The notes under the pieces are model-generated. The model had not been told where the DNA came from. It was given only the letters and a program-made list of their open reading frames with translations, and made no database searches. Of a stretch of 64,000 nucleotides of DNA, positions 30,747-38,833 are shown piece by piece. Every line of letters begins with the position of its first letter. Positions within the stretch are counted from its first letter, which is position 1. The position numbers and the translations under genes were made by a program. Source of the DNA: Mycobacteriales bacterium (GTDB taxonomy: Bacteria; Actinomycetota; Actinomycetes; Mycobacteriales; SCTD01); contig JBBDWV010000052.1 in NCBI GenBank assembly GCA_040902655.1, positions 143,503 through 207,502 of the forward strand, written 5' to 3'.

Positions 30747-31537
30747 CCGGGCCGCCGGGCACTGGCCACCAGGTGCAGGCCGGTCGACTCCCCCTCACGG
30801 TCCACGGTCAGCGCCAGCTCGGTCGTCACGAGCGTGTGCAGCGCCGCCGTTCCGCCCAGATCCAGCGCCCGCTCGACCGTCGCCGGACTCAGCACCGTGC
30901 GCGGCCGCACCCACTCGACGTCCAGGCCGGCCATGGTCAGCAGGGCGTGCAGCTCCTCCGGCCAGAAGCAGCGCAGGATGCTGCCGTCGCTGGTGGGCAC
31001 CAGCACCACGTCGGCCGACGGCGCGTCGGCGAGCTCGGCCCAGCGGCCCTGCTCGGCCAGCCGCGCCAGCCCGAGCAGCAGCGACTCGACGACGAGCAGC
31101 AGCCTGCCGCCGGGCCGCAGGATGCGCACCAGGTGCTCCGCCGTCACCTCCGTGGCCAGGCACATCGACAGCGCCCGCGACTCCGCCAGCACGAGATCGA
31201 CGGCGCCGTCCTGCAGCCAGTGCAGCGAGCGCGAGTCGGCGACCACCGGCAGCAGCCGGCCCGGGGCGGGGGCCGCCGGCGGCTCCACGGTGCGCGACAT
31301 GACGTGCACGACCTCGTGGCCGTCCGCGGCCAGCTGCTCGGCGAACCGACGCCCGCCCGAGATGTCGAGGATGCGTGCCGGCTGCTCCGGCAGCCACTCG
31401 GCCAGCTGCGCGGCCGCTACCCGGTCGTAGAAGAGCCAGTAGGGCGAGCCGGGCGGCGGCACCGGAGTCGCCTGGACAGCGGTCGCCGGGACAGCGTCCT
31501 GCGCCAGCAGCCGAGTCGGTGGCCAGATGCCGCGCAC
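30743..31537 (-). CDS. SAM-dependent methyltransferase-like protein (class I fold)
   Basis: This 264-residue protein has a SAM-type first strand-loop (ARILDISGGRRFAEQLAADG), although the glycine-rich loop is ISGG rather than GxGxG. The post-motif strand is DGAVDLVLAESRAL and the motif III-like segment ILRPGGRLLLVVESLLLG. It is probably a methyltransferase or a related regulatory protein; no substrate is indicated. The GTG start at 31535-31537 is divergent from the hydrolase gene only 23 bases away, so the two must share a tiny promoter region. Confidence 0.65.
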   Translation of the reverse strand: MRGIWPPTRLLAQDAVPATAVQATPVPPPGSPYWLFYDRVAAAQLAEWLPEQPARILDISGGRRFAEQLAADGHEVVHVMSRTVEPPAAPAPGRLLPVVADSRSLHWLQDGAVDLVLAESRALSMCLATEVTAEHLVRILRPGGRLLLVVESLLLGLARLAEQGRWAELADAPSADVVLVPTSDGSILRCFWPEELHALLTMAGLDVEWVRPRTVLSPATVERALDLGGTAALHTLVTTELALTVDREGESTGLHLVASARRPG

Positions 31538-31560
31538 CGGAGCGTCCTACCCTCTGCGGC

Positions 31561-32190
31561 GTGGCCGACTCCTGCTCGAGCGCACAGATCATCACTCCGG
31601 TCGGCCCCGCCCGCACGCTGACCGAGGGGCCGCCCGCAGGGGCGACGCTCGTCCTCGGGCACGGCGCGGGTGGCGGCATCCACGCGCCCGACCTGCTTGC
31701 CGCCCGGGATGCGGCGCTGGCGGTGGGCCTGCGGGTGGTGCGGGTCGAGCAGCCGTGGCGGGTGAGCGGCCGGAGGGTGGCCGAGGCGGCAGCGCGACTC
31801 GACGTGGCATGGACGGCCGTGCTGGGCGGCCTCGAGGGTCCGGTCGTGGTGGGCGGACGCAGCGCCGGGGCGCGGGTCGCCTGCCGGACCGCCACGGCCA
31901 CGGGGGCGGTGGCCGTGCTCGCGCTGGCCTTCCCACTGCGCCCGCCCGGCTGCCCGGAGCGGACCCGGCTGCCGGAGCTGCTGGCGCCGGACGTCCCGCG
32001 GTTGGTCGTCCAGGGCGACCGGGACGCCTTCGGGGTGCCGCAGCCCGCGTCCGGCGTCGACCTGCACGTCGTCGCCGGGGCAGACCACGCTTTCGCGGTG
32101 CGTCGGGCGGACGGGCGGACCGCGGCGCAGGTGGCCGCCGAGGTGCGTGCGGTCGTCGCGGCCTGGCTCGGGCGGCTCAGCTACCCGTAG
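31561..32190 (+). CDS. Alpha/beta-hydrolase family protein (KANL3/Tex30-like)
   Basis: This 209-residue protein has an alpha/beta-hydrolase core: LVLGHGAGGGIHAPDL near the N-terminus (oxyanion region), nucleophile elbow VVGGRSAGARVA, Asp in VQGDRDAFGVP, and a terminal His in VAGADHAFAV. This small-dienelactone-hydrolase-like form is widespread in actinobacteria and poorly characterised. The GTG at 31561 is favoured because the in-frame region upstream overlaps the divergent methyltransferase gene. Substrate unknown. Confidence 0.8.
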   Translation: MADSCSSAQIITPVGPARTLTEGPPAGATLVLGHGAGGGIHAPDLLAARDAALAVGLRVVRVEQPWRVSGRRVAEAAARLDVAWTAVLGGLEGPVVVGGRSAGARVACRTATATGAVAVLALAFPLRPPGCPERTRLPELLAPDVPRLVVQGDRDAFGVPQPASGVDLHVVAGADHAFAVRRADGRTAAQVAAEVRAVVAAWLGRLSYP

Positions 32191-32210
32191 ACCTCGGGCG
32201 ACCGGCTCGG

Positions 32211-32870
32211 CTACACGCTGACGTAGACCTCGTCGGCGACCGCGGCATCCAGCCGCCCGGCTGTGCCGCCGATCGTGAGCAGCACCTGCCCCTCCGCGGA
32301 TCCGTCGACGAGGATCTCCTGACCGGGCAGCAGCCGCAGCTGTTCGAGCTCCTGCATCCGGTGGACCTGGGTCTGCAGGTTCTCGTCGATCCGGCGGACG
32401 ACGCACGGCCGGCCGGCCGGCACGGCGGACAGCTTCTGCAGCGGGCCGTTCTCCACGACGTTGGCCGAGCCCGGGATGGGGCTGCCGTGGGGGCAGCTGC
32501 CCGGATCGCCGAGCAGCTCCACCAGGTGGCGCTCGAGGCTGTCGCTGATCGCGTGCTCGAGTCGGCAGGCCTCCTCGTGCACCTGCGGCCACGGGACCTT
32601 CAACACGTCCACCAGCAGCACCTCGGCCAGCCGGTGCTTACGCAGCATCGAGGTGGCGTAGGCCCGTCCCGTCGGGGTGAGGTGCAGGACCCGGTCGGTG
32701 TCCAGCGTGAGGTAGCCCTCCCGCTCCAGTCGCTTCACGGTCTCGCTGACCGCCGGTGCGGACACCCCGAGCCGCTCGACGATGCGTGCGCGCATCGGGC
32801 TGATCCCCGCCTCCTCGAGCTCGAGGACGGTCTCCAGGTACTGCTCGACCGCGGGGTGATGGCCTTCCAT
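32211..32870 (-). CDS. DtxR/IdeR-family metal-dependent transcriptional regulator
   Basis: This 219-residue repressor has an N-terminal winged helix (ARIVERLGVSAPAVSETVKRLEREGY), a metal-binding dimer domain (MLRKHRLAEVLLVDVLKVPW, HEEACRLEHAISD, PGSCPHGSPIP) and a C-terminal SH3-like domain. Ligand residues (His, Glu, Cys in CPHG) are in family positions, which fits Fe(II) or Mn(II) sensing. The ATG at 32868-32870 is used. It is divergent from sigR across ~270 bases that contain the sigR promoter. IdeR versus MntR cannot be decided here. Confidence 0.88.
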   Translation of the reverse strand: MEGHHPAVEQYLETVLELEEAGISPMRARIVERLGVSAPAVSETVKRLEREGYLTLDTDRVLHLTPTGRAYATSMLRKHRLAEVLLVDVLKVPWPQVHEEACRLEHAISDSLERHLVELLGDPGSCPHGSPIPGSANVVENGPLQKLSAVPAGRPCVVRRIDENLQTQVHRMQELEQLRLLPGQEILVDGSAEGQVLLTIGGTAGRLDAAVADEVYVSV

Positions 32871-32906
32871 GCGCGCGATCGTACGTCCCGGCGGCGGCGG
32901 GAGCCG

Positions 32907-32934
32907 GGGAACAGACACCGGTCCGGGCGACGTT
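32907..32934 (+). promoter_or_regulatory. Candidate SigR-dependent promoter of sigR
   Basis: GGGAAC at 32907-32912 and GTT at 32932-32934 are separated by 19 bases, matching the known SigR/SigH consensus GGAAT-N18/19-GTT. It lies ~210 bases upstream of sigR, which is autoregulated in Streptomyces and mycobacteria. The long leader (32935-33142) shows no other gene. Confidence 0.6.
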
Positions 32935-33142
32935 CTGACACACCGTGCAGGTTCACCCTCTTGCCAGCAGATCCGACGCCGCCGGTGCGGCCGCCGCGGC
33001 CGGCGGCTGGGCGCCCTGGCCGGTGATCGCCGGGTCCGTCGCTACCGGTCCGACGCGGCCGCCCGCCGCCCGCGTACCCTCTGACCCCGTGGTCGTGGTT
33101 CGCCCCGTGTGGGACCGCGCAGTGCCGGAGGAGGTGGGAGCA

Positions 33143-33742
33143 GTGGAGGCAGAGACCAGCGAGCAGCGGCGCGCGCGCTTCGAGCGCGACGCGTTGCCCT
33201 TCCTCGACCAGCTCTACTCCGCGGCCCTGCGCATGACGCGCAACCCGGCCGATGCCGAGGACCTGGTGCAGGAGGCCTTCGTCAAGGCCTTCGCCGCGTT
33301 CCACCAGTTCCAGGAGGGCACCAATCTCAAGGCCTGGCTCTACCGGATCCTGACCAACACTTTCATCAACACCTACCGCAAGAAGCAGCGGCAGCCGCAG
33401 CAGAGCCCCACCGAGGAGATCACCGACTGGCAGATCGCCGCGGCCGAGGCGCACACCAGCACCGGCCTGCGCAGCGCCGAGATGGAGGCGCTGGACCACC
33501 TGCCCGACTCCGACGTCAAGGAGGCGCTGCAGGCACTGCCCGAGGACTTCCGGATGGCGGTCTACCTCGCCGACGTCGAGGGTTTTGCCTACAAGGAGAT
33601 CGCCGAGATCATGGGCACTCCCATCGGCACCGTCATGAGCCGGCTGCACCGCGGCCGGCGGGGCCTGCGAAGCCTGTTGGCCGACTACGCCGTCGAGCGC
33701 GGGCTGGTGCCGGTGGGCACCGGTACCGAGGGGTCGGCATGA
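33143..33742 (+). CDS. sigR: Thiol-oxidative-stress sigma factor SigR/SigH
   Basis: This 199-residue ECF sigma factor directs RNA polymerase to disulfide-stress promoters. Region 2 reads [30 protein letters not shown] and [21 protein letters not shown] (here given in two parts); region 4 is [19 protein letters not shown] followed by [14 protein letters not shown]. The GTG at 33143 is chosen because it sits 8 bases after GGAGGAGG and gives the family's usual N-terminus; earlier in-frame GTGs exist at 33122 and 33134. Its stop overlaps the ATG of the rsrA-type anti-sigma gene. Confidence 0.93.
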   Translation: MEAETSEQRRARFERDALPFLDQLYSAALRMTRNPADAEDLVQEAFVKAFAAFHQFQEGTNLKAWLYRILTNTFINTYRKKQRQPQQSPTEEITDWQIAAAEAHTSTGLRSAEMEALDHLPDSDVKEALQALPEDFRMAVYLADVEGFAYKEIAEIMGTPIGTVMSRLHRGRRGLRSLLADYAVERGLVPVGTGTEGSA

Positions 33743-34023
33743 GCTGCGGTGACCCGCACGAGACCCCGTGCAGCGAGGTTCTCGAGGCGGTCTACCTCTA
33801 CCTCGACGGCGAGCAGGACGCGCACCACCACGAGCAGGTGCGCATCCACCTCGACGAGTGCGCCCCGTGCCTGCGGCAGTACGGCCTGGAGCAGGCCGTG
33901 AAGTCCCTGGTCGCCCGCTGTTGCGGCAGCGACCACGCGCCGCTCGAGCTGCGGACCCGCGTCCTCACCCGTATCCAGCAGGTCCGCCTCGAGATCGAAC
34001 AGGTGGAGTACCGGGCCGAATAG
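33739..34023 (+). CDS. rsrA: RsrA-type zinc anti-sigma factor
   Basis: This 94-residue redox-sensitive antagonist holds SigR inactive until disulfides form and zinc is lost. The ZAS motif is present: [10 protein letters not shown] with His, Cys and Cys, preceded by His residues in DAHHHEQV. Additional cysteines occur near the N-terminus ([11 protein letters not shown]) and in VARCCGSDH. The ATG overlaps the sigR stop (ATGA), so the two are made stoichiometrically. It is followed after 10 bases by galE. Confidence 0.92.
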   Translation: MSCGDPHETPCSEVLEAVYLYLDGEQDAHHHEQVRIHLDECAPCLRQYGLEQAVKSLVARCCGSDHAPLELRTRVLTRIQQVRLEIEQVEYRAE

Positions 34024-34033
34024 GGTCTGCAGG

Positions 34034-34996
34034 ATGACCTGGCTGGTGACCGGCGGTGCCGGCTACATCGGCGCGCACGTGGTGCGGGCCCTGGTCGCGG
34101 ACGGCGCACCGGTCGTCGTCCTGGACGACCTGTCCACCGGTGATGCCTCCCGGGTCGACCCGGCCGCGGCCTTGGTCGAGGGCAGCGTGCTGGACCGGGC
34201 CCTGGTCCGTCGGGTCCTGCGCGGGCACGAGGTCACCGGGCTGGTGCACATCGCGGCCAAGAAGCAGGTCGGCGAGTCGATGGCCGACCCGCTGCTCTAC
34301 TACCGGGAGAACGTCGAGGGCCTGATCGCGCTGCTCGACGCCTGCCGTGACGAAACCGTGGACCGGATCGTCTTCTCCTCCAGCGCCGCCACCTACGGGC
34401 TGCCCGACGTCGACCTGGTCGACGAGGACACCCCCGGTGTGCCGCTGTCGCCGTACGGCGAGAGCAAGCTCATCGGTGAGTGGGTCCTGCGGCACTGTGA
34501 ACGGGCGTACGGCCTGCGGGCCATGAACCTGCGGTACTTCAACGTGGCGGGAGCCGCGGTCCCCGAGCTGGGCGACACTGGCGTGTTCAACCTGATCCCG
34601 ATGGTCTTCGAGCGGCTGCAGGCGGGGAAGCGGCCGCGGGTGTTCGGCGGCGACTACCCCACGCCGGACGGCACCTGCGTGCGCGACTACGTCCACGTCG
34701 GGGACGTCGCCGCCGCCCATCTGGCCGCCGCGCGGGCGCTGGAGGCGGGCGCCGCCGGCGCGACCTACAACATCGGGCGGGGCGAGGGCAGCTCGGTACT
34801 CGACGTGCTGCGGGTGGTCGGGCAGGTCACCGGTCTGGACGCGACCCCGGAGGTCGTGCACCGCCGGCCGGGGGACCCGGCGCGCATCGTGGCCTCGGTC
34901 GAGCGGATCGAGCGGGGGCTGGGCTTCACCGCGTCGCACGACCTGCGGTCCATGGTCGAGAGCGCCTGGGCCGGCTGGCAGCTGCGGCATCCCTGA
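34034..34996 (+). CDS. galE: UDP-glucose 4-epimerase
   Basis: This 320-residue extended SDR interconverts UDP-glucose and UDP-galactose for envelope sugars. It has the NAD motif TGGAGYIGAHVV, SSSAATYG with the active-site Ser, and the SPYGESK Tyr-x3-Lys. It also has the GalE segment LRYFNVAGA and the GTCVRDYVHVGDVAAAH motif. Length is normal. It starts 10 bases after rsrA, so it may be read from the sigR transcript. A strong hairpin terminator follows. Confidence 0.92.
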   Translation: MTWLVTGGAGYIGAHVVRALVADGAPVVVLDDLSTGDASRVDPAAALVEGSVLDRALVRRVLRGHEVTGLVHIAAKKQVGESMADPLLYYRENVEGLIALLDACRDETVDRIVFSSSAATYGLPDVDLVDEDTPGVPLSPYGESKLIGEWVLRHCERAYGLRAMNLRYFNVAGAAVPELGDTGVFNLIPMVFERLQAGKRPRVFGGDYPTPDGTCVRDYVHVGDVAAAHLAAARALEAGAAGATYNIGRGEGSSVLDVLRVVGQVTGLDATPEVVHRRPGDPARIVASVERIERGLGFTASHDLRSMVESAWAGWQLRHP

Positions 34997-35025
34997 GCCG
35001 CCCGACAGCAGCCGCCGGACGCGCG

Positions 35026-35058
35026 AGAGCCCCCGCTCCCTGGCGGGGCGGGGGCTCT
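35026..35058. terminator. Strong hairpin between galE and bL37 (bidirectional)
   Basis: AGAGCCCCCGC (35026-35036) and GCGGGGGCTCT (35048-35058) pair perfectly over 11 bases around an 11-base loop. It sits 29 bases after the galE stop and ~55 bases past the convergent bL37 stop. Confidence 0.8.
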
Positions 35059-35070
35059 GCTCATGCGGGG

Positions 35071-35112
35071 ATCTTCGTACGGGATCTTCGTATGGGATGA
35101 TCTTCGTACGGG
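35071..35112. repeat. Three tandem copies of a 13-base repeat
   Basis: ATCTTCGTACGGG occurs at 35071-35083, with one change at 35084-35096 (ATCTTCGTATGGG), and again at 35100-35112 after a 3-base insert. It lies between the terminator hairpin and the bL37 stop codon. Function unknown. Confidence 0.85.
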
Positions 35113-35114
35113 AG

Positions 35115-35189
35115 CTAGGCGTTCGGGCGCTTGCCGTGGTTGGCGGCGTTCTTCTTGCGCGCGCGGCGCTTGCGACCTCGCTTGGCCAT
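35115..35189 (-). CDS. Ribosomal protein bL37 (24 residues)
   Basis: This tiny, highly basic peptide begins MAKRGRKRRARKKNAANHG and ends GKRPNA. It matches the actinobacterial large-subunit protein bL37, first seen in mycobacterial ribosome structures. It has a perfect AGGAGG 7-12 bases upstream of the ATG at 35187-35189. It stands alone on the minus strand between galE and hsp20. Such short genes are often missed by gene callers. Confidence 0.88.
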   Translation of the reverse strand: MAKRGRKRRARKKNAANHGKRPNA

Positions 35190-35237
35190 GGTCGGACCTC
35201 CTCTTGACGGCGGCCACCAGCGTTGCACACAATGTGA

Positions 35238-35258
35238 GCTGAGCGCAGGGCGCTCAAG
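35238..35258. promoter_or_regulatory. HAIR-like inverted repeat upstream of hsp20 (candidate HspR site)
   Basis: GCTGAGC-N7-GCTCAAG has the exact 7-7-7 spacing of the HspR box CTTGAGT-N7-ACTCAAG, with five of seven arm positions symmetric. It lies ~35 bases before the hsp20 start. HspR control of small heat-shock genes is known in actinobacteria. Confidence 0.5.
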
Positions 35259-35291
35259 GTTGTGGATCGAGTAGACAGCATGGAGGAAGTC

Positions 35292-35801
35292 ATGCAGGTC
35301 CAGAGGTTCGACCCCTTCACCGTCCTCGCCCGGATGGACCGCGAGTTCGACGAGCTGGTTCGCCGCGGCTTGACCGGCAGTCGTGACAGGACTGCTGCGA
35401 TGGCCGGTTTCGTGCCGGCCGTCGAGGTGGTGCGTGAGGGCCAGGACGTCGTGGTGCGGGTGGAGCTGCCGGGGGTCGACATCGAGCACGACGTGGCGAT
35501 CGAGGTCGACCGGGGCAAGTTGATCATCAGTGGTGAGCGCCGCGATGCGCGCAACGAGCAGACCGAGGGTGTGCTGGTGCGCGAGCTGCGCTACGGGCAG
35601 TTCCGCCGTGAGTTCGCGCTGCCGCCGGGGGTGTCCCCCGAGCAGGTGGAGGCGGCCTACGACGCCGGCCTGCTCGATGTACGGGTGCGCGGCGTCGTGC
35701 AGCCCGAGCCGGCGACCGTACGGGTCCCGATCACGACTCGCCGTCCGGCCGAGCAGGGTGCCGTGGAGGCAACGCACGACGACGAGCCGGCGACGGTCTA
35801 G
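35292..35801 (+). CDS. Small heat-shock protein, Hsp20/alpha-crystallin family
   Basis: This 169-residue ATP-independent holdase chaperone has a core alpha-crystallin domain (~35-140), with VRVELPGVDIEHDVAIEVD, LIISGERRD and the GxLxVR-like AGLLDVRVRGVV near the end. The start FDPFTVLARMDREFDEL is typical of HSP18. The ATG at 35292 is favoured by GGAGGAA 5 bases upstream; an in-frame ATG at 35280 overlaps that site. The 3' end overlaps the convergent DUF5317-type gene by 71 bases. A HAIR-like box upstream suggests HspR repression. Confidence 0.9.
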   Translation: MQVQRFDPFTVLARMDREFDELVRRGLTGSRDRTAAMAGFVPAVEVVREGQDVVVRVELPGVDIEHDVAIEVDRGKLIISGERRDARNEQTEGVLVRELRYGQFRREFALPPGVSPEQVEAAYDAGLLDVRVRGVVQPEPATVRVPITTRRPAEQGAVEATHDDEPATV

Positions 35802-36396
35802 TCGCGAGTGGCGGCAGGGGCGGCAGCGGGCGCCGAAGGGACCCGCGCCGCCCCGGCCCGGCCGCCCGGCCCGTCGCGCCGACCCCGATCATCCCCAGCG
35901 TCACCAGCTGACCGAGCCCCGCGGCCACCAGCACGTCGCCCATGCTGATCACCTCGGGTCGCAGCGGCAGCGGCAGCGGGATCACGTCTGCGAGGGGGTG
36001 TAGCCGGGTGTCGGCCCCCGCCGGCTCGTGTCGGGCACCGGTACCGGTCAGCAGGTCCTGCACACCCACCCCCGCCCGGCCGGCAGCCTCCGCCGACACC
36101 GGCATCGCGCCGTTGGCTCCCACCACCAGGGCGTTGGCCGCCAGGCCGACAGCCACCAGGCCGGTGCCGCGGATGCCGCGGTTGCGCACGAGGAACGCGA
36201 CCACCAGGGCCGCGGAGGCGATCAGGCCGAGCGGGTACAGGGGCCCGCCCCCGACGGCTCCCAGCAGCTGCGCGGCCAGCGCGCCCACGACCAGCCGGCG
36301 CGAGCGCAGCGGCAGCGACCCCAGCCGGTCCAGGCTGCCGCCCCGTGCCCAGCCGATGGCCAGCGCGGCGACCAGTACGACCAGGACGAGGGACAC
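35731..36396 (-). CDS. DUF5317-type integral membrane protein
   Basis: This 221-residue protein has about five hydrophobic helices (LVLVVLVAALAIGWARGG, LVVGALAAQLLGAVGG, LGLIASAALVVAFLV, GLVAVGLAANALVVGANG, and VLVAAGLGQLVTLGMIGVG) and an Arg/Pro-rich tail. The NALVVGANGAMPV segment and helix layout fit DUF5317, a family of unknown function. The GTG start is at 36394-36396. The tail overlaps hsp20 on the other strand by 71 bases, so the last ~24 codons are double-coding. Confidence 0.72.
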   Translation of the reverse strand: MSLVLVVLVAALAIGWARGGSLDRLGSLPLRSRRLVVGALAAQLLGAVGGGPLYPLGLIASAALVVAFLVRNRGIRGTGLVAVGLAANALVVGANGAMPVSAEAAGRAGVGVQDLLTGTGARHEPAGADTRLHPLADVIPLPLPLRPEVISMGDVLVAAGLGQLVTLGMIGVGATGRAAGPGRRGSLRRPLPPLPPLATRPSPARRRALPPRHPARPDGES

Positions 36397-36458
36397 CCCG
36401 CTAGTCTCGCCGCCGCCGCGTGGGCCCGCCCCGCGACCCGCTGAGGGAGAGGACCCGC

Positions 36459-37226
36459 GTGCCCGACCTGCAGATCAGCTCCGAGGGCGGCATCCTGCGG
36501 CTGCACATCGACCGGGAGGCCAAGCGCAACGCGCTGTCGGCGGACGTGCTGCGGCCGATGCTCGCGGCGCTGCGCGAGCCGGCCGGGGCACGGGTCGTGC
36601 TGCTGACCAGCGCCGGTGACCGCGTCTTCTGCGCCGGCGTCGACCTCGTGCAGATGGCTCCCAGCGCCACCGGACTCGAGGTGCACGAGGGCCGCGGGCT
36701 GCTGCGTGAGGTGGTGCTCGCCATGCGGGCCTGCCCGGTGCCCGTGGTGGCCGGCGTCCAGGGGCTGTGTCTGGCCGGCGGCGTCGGGCTCGTGCTCGGC
36801 TGCGACCTCGTGCTGGCCGCCGAGACCGCGGCCTTCGGCCTGCCGGAGGTCGACCTGGGCCTGTGGCCGTTCATGGTGGGCGCCCTGCTCGGCCGGCACG
36901 TCAGCCCCAAGCGGGCGATGGAGCTGATGCTGTCCGCCCGCCGGGTCCCGGCCCAGGAGGCACTCGAGATGGGCCTGCTGTCGCGGGTCGTTCCCGCCGC
37001 CGACCTGCGTGCCGAGACCGAGCAGCTCGTAACCGCGCTGGCCCGCAAGCCGCCGGTCGCCGTACGCCTCGGCAAGGCCGCCTTCCACGCGGCGATGGAG
37101 ACGACGCTGGCACCCGGGCTCGAGGCGATGCAGGCGCAGCTGTCGCTGCTGAACACCACCGAGGACGCCGCCGAGGGCGTCGGGGCCTTCCTGCACAAGC
37201 GCACGCCGCAGTGGAAGGGCCGCTGA
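36459..37226 (+). CDS. Enoyl-CoA hydratase/isomerase family protein
   Basis: This 255-residue crotonase-fold enzyme probably hydrates 2-enoyl-CoA or acts on another acyl-CoA. The oxyanion-hole strands are VFCAGVDLVQM and VQGLCLAGGVGLVLGCDLVLA; a candidate Glu lies in FGLPEVDLGLWP. The position equivalent to crotonase Glu144 falls in this latter part and is retained. The GTG at 36459 follows GAGGGAGAGG, which decides the start. No fatty-acid partner gene is adjacent; a tandem palindromic repeat follows. Confidence 0.85.
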   Translation: MPDLQISSEGGILRLHIDREAKRNALSADVLRPMLAALREPAGARVVLLTSAGDRVFCAGVDLVQMAPSATGLEVHEGRGLLREVVLAMRACPVPVVAGVQGLCLAGGVGLVLGCDLVLAAETAAFGLPEVDLGLWPFMVGALLGRHVSPKRAMELMLSARRVPAQEALEMGLLSRVVPAADLRAETEQLVTALARKPPVAVRLGKAAFHAAMETTLAPGLEAMQAQLSLLNTTEDAAEGVGAFLHKRTPQWKGR

Positions 37227-37234
37227 GCAAACGC

Positions 37235-37347
37235 CTTGCGTCCTGCTGAGAGGCCACCTGTACGCGGGGCTCAGCAGGACGCAAGAGGGAACCCCCCTTG
37301 CGTCCTGCTGAGAGGCCACCTGTACGCGGGGCTCAGCAGGACGCAAG
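37235..37347. repeat. Two identical tandem 51-bp palindromes (family B)
   Basis: Units at 37235-37285 and 37297-37347 are identical over 51 bases. Each has CTTGCGTCCTGCTGAG and its exact complement around a 19-base loop. They are separated by 11 bases. A diverged relative with the same CTTGCGTCCTGC start is at 39922-39972. They lie between two same-direction genes, where one strong hairpin would be enough for termination. Confidence 0.92.
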
Positions 37348-37368
37348 GGCGGTCGTACGCTGCCCGGC

Positions 37369-38790
37369 ATGAGTGAGCAGCCGCCCAGCGAGACCGTCCT
37401 CGACACCCCGGGCTCGGCCGGCCACGACCCGGACCGCCCGGCGGCCCTGCTGGAGTTCATGGCCACCGGCTGGGCGCCGCGCCCGGACGACCTGCCGGCA
37501 GAGGCCCCCGGCGCCGCCTACCGCGCCCGCCGCCGCGCCGCCCTGGCCGCCCGCTTCCCCGGTGAGCGGCTGGTCGTCCCGACCGGCGGCTACAAGACCC
37601 GCGCCAACGACACCGAGTACCGCTTCCGCCCGGCCACCGAGTTCGCCCACCTGGTGGGCTCGCACGAGCCGGACGCCGTCCTGGTCGTGGAGCCCGACGG
37701 CAGCAGCGTGCTCTACCAGGCGCCGGTTCTGGATCGCTCCACGCCCGCCTTCTTCACCGACCGGATGTACGGCGAGCTGTGGGTCGGGCCGCGCCCGTCG
37801 CTGGAGGCGACGCAGGTCCGGCTCGGGATCGAGACCCGTCCGCTCGAGGAGCTGGACAAGCTCAGCGGCCCGGCGCGGGTCGTGGGGGGATACGACCGCC
37901 GTGTCGAGGAGCTGTTCACGACAGAGCAGGAGGCGGACAAGGAGCTCACGACGTTCCTGAGCGAGCTGCGGCTGGTCAAGGACGAGCACGAGGTGATCCA
38001 GCTGCAGGACGCCGTCGATGCCACGATCGCGGGCTTCGAGGACGTCGTACGCCAGCTCGACCGCGCCAAGGCCACCAGCGAGCGCTGGATCGAAGGGGTG
38101 TTCGGGCTGCGGGCGCGGGTCGAGGGCAACGACGTCGGTTACGGCAGCATCTGCGCCGCCGGCGCCCACGCCTGCACGCTGCACTGGACCGACAACGACG
38201 GCGCGGTTCGGGACGGCGAGCTGGTGCTGCTCGACATGGGGGTGGAGAACGCCGAGCTCTACACGGCCGACGTCACCCGCACGCTCCCGGTCAGCGGCAC
38301 CTTCACCCCCCGGCAGCGCCAGGTCTACGAGCTGGTCTACCGGGCGCAGGAGGCGGGCATCGCCGCCTGCCGCCCCGGAGCGGAGTTCCTCGAGCCCCAC
38401 CGGGCCGCGATGCAGGTGCTGGCGCACGGGCTGGTCGAGCTCGGGGTGCTCGCGGACGCCGAGACGGCGCTCGCCGAGGACGCGCAGCTCTATCGTCGCT
38501 ACACGCTGCACGGCGTCAGCCACATGCTCGGGCTCGACGTGCACGACTGTGCCCGCGCGCGCTCCGAGGTCTACCGCGAGGGCCCGCTGCAGCCGGGTCA
38601 CGTCCTGACCGTCGAGCCGGGCCTGTACTTCCAGCCCGACGACCTGACGGTCCCGGCCGACCTGCGGGGGATCGGCGTACGGATCGAGGACGACATCCTC
38701 ATCACCGAGGACGGCTGTCGCAACCTGAGCGCCGCGCTGCCGCGGGACCCCGACGGTGTCGAGGCCTGGATGGCGCGACTGCTCCCCTGA
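37369..38790 (+). CDS. pepP: Xaa-Pro aminopeptidase (aminopeptidase P)
   Basis: This 473-residue dimetal peptidase removes N-terminal residues before proline. An AMP_N-type N-terminal domain (~45-190) precedes the pita-bread catalytic domain. The metal ligands are visible: Asp in LLDMGVENAELYTADVT (two), His in LHGVSHMLGLDVHD, Glu in LTVEPGLYF and Glu in VRIEDDILIT. Length matches actinobacterial PepP (~470-500). ATG start at 37369, right after the tandem palindromes. It is the first gene of a possible pair with pilT, 43 bases downstream. Confidence 0.92.
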   Translation: MSEQPPSETVLDTPGSAGHDPDRPAALLEFMATGWAPRPDDLPAEAPGAAYRARRRAALAARFPGERLVVPTGGYKTRANDTEYRFRPATEFAHLVGSHEPDAVLVVEPDGSSVLYQAPVLDRSTPAFFTDRMYGELWVGPRPSLEATQVRLGIETRPLEELDKLSGPARVVGGYDRRVEELFTTEQEADKELTTFLSELRLVKDEHEVIQLQDAVDATIAGFEDVVRQLDRAKATSERWIEGVFGLRARVEGNDVGYGSICAAGAHACTLHWTDNDGAVRDGELVLLDMGVENAELYTADVTRTLPVSGTFTPRQRQVYELVYRAQEAGIAACRPGAEFLEPHRAAMQVLAHGLVELGVLADAETALAEDAQLYRRYTLHGVSHMLGLDVHDCARARSEVYREGPLQPGHVLTVEPGLYFQPDDLTVPADLRGIGVRIEDDILITEDGCRNLSAALPRDPDGVEAWMARLLP

Positions 38791-38833
38791 GCGAGCGCTT
38801 CAGGTCCCGGCCGCGGGCGCCGAAGGATCCTCC

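Noticed and set aside
37235-37347. Tandem palindromes as a CRISPR array
   Set aside because: Only two units, an 11-base non-unique gap instead of 30-40 base spacers, and no cas genes in the window.
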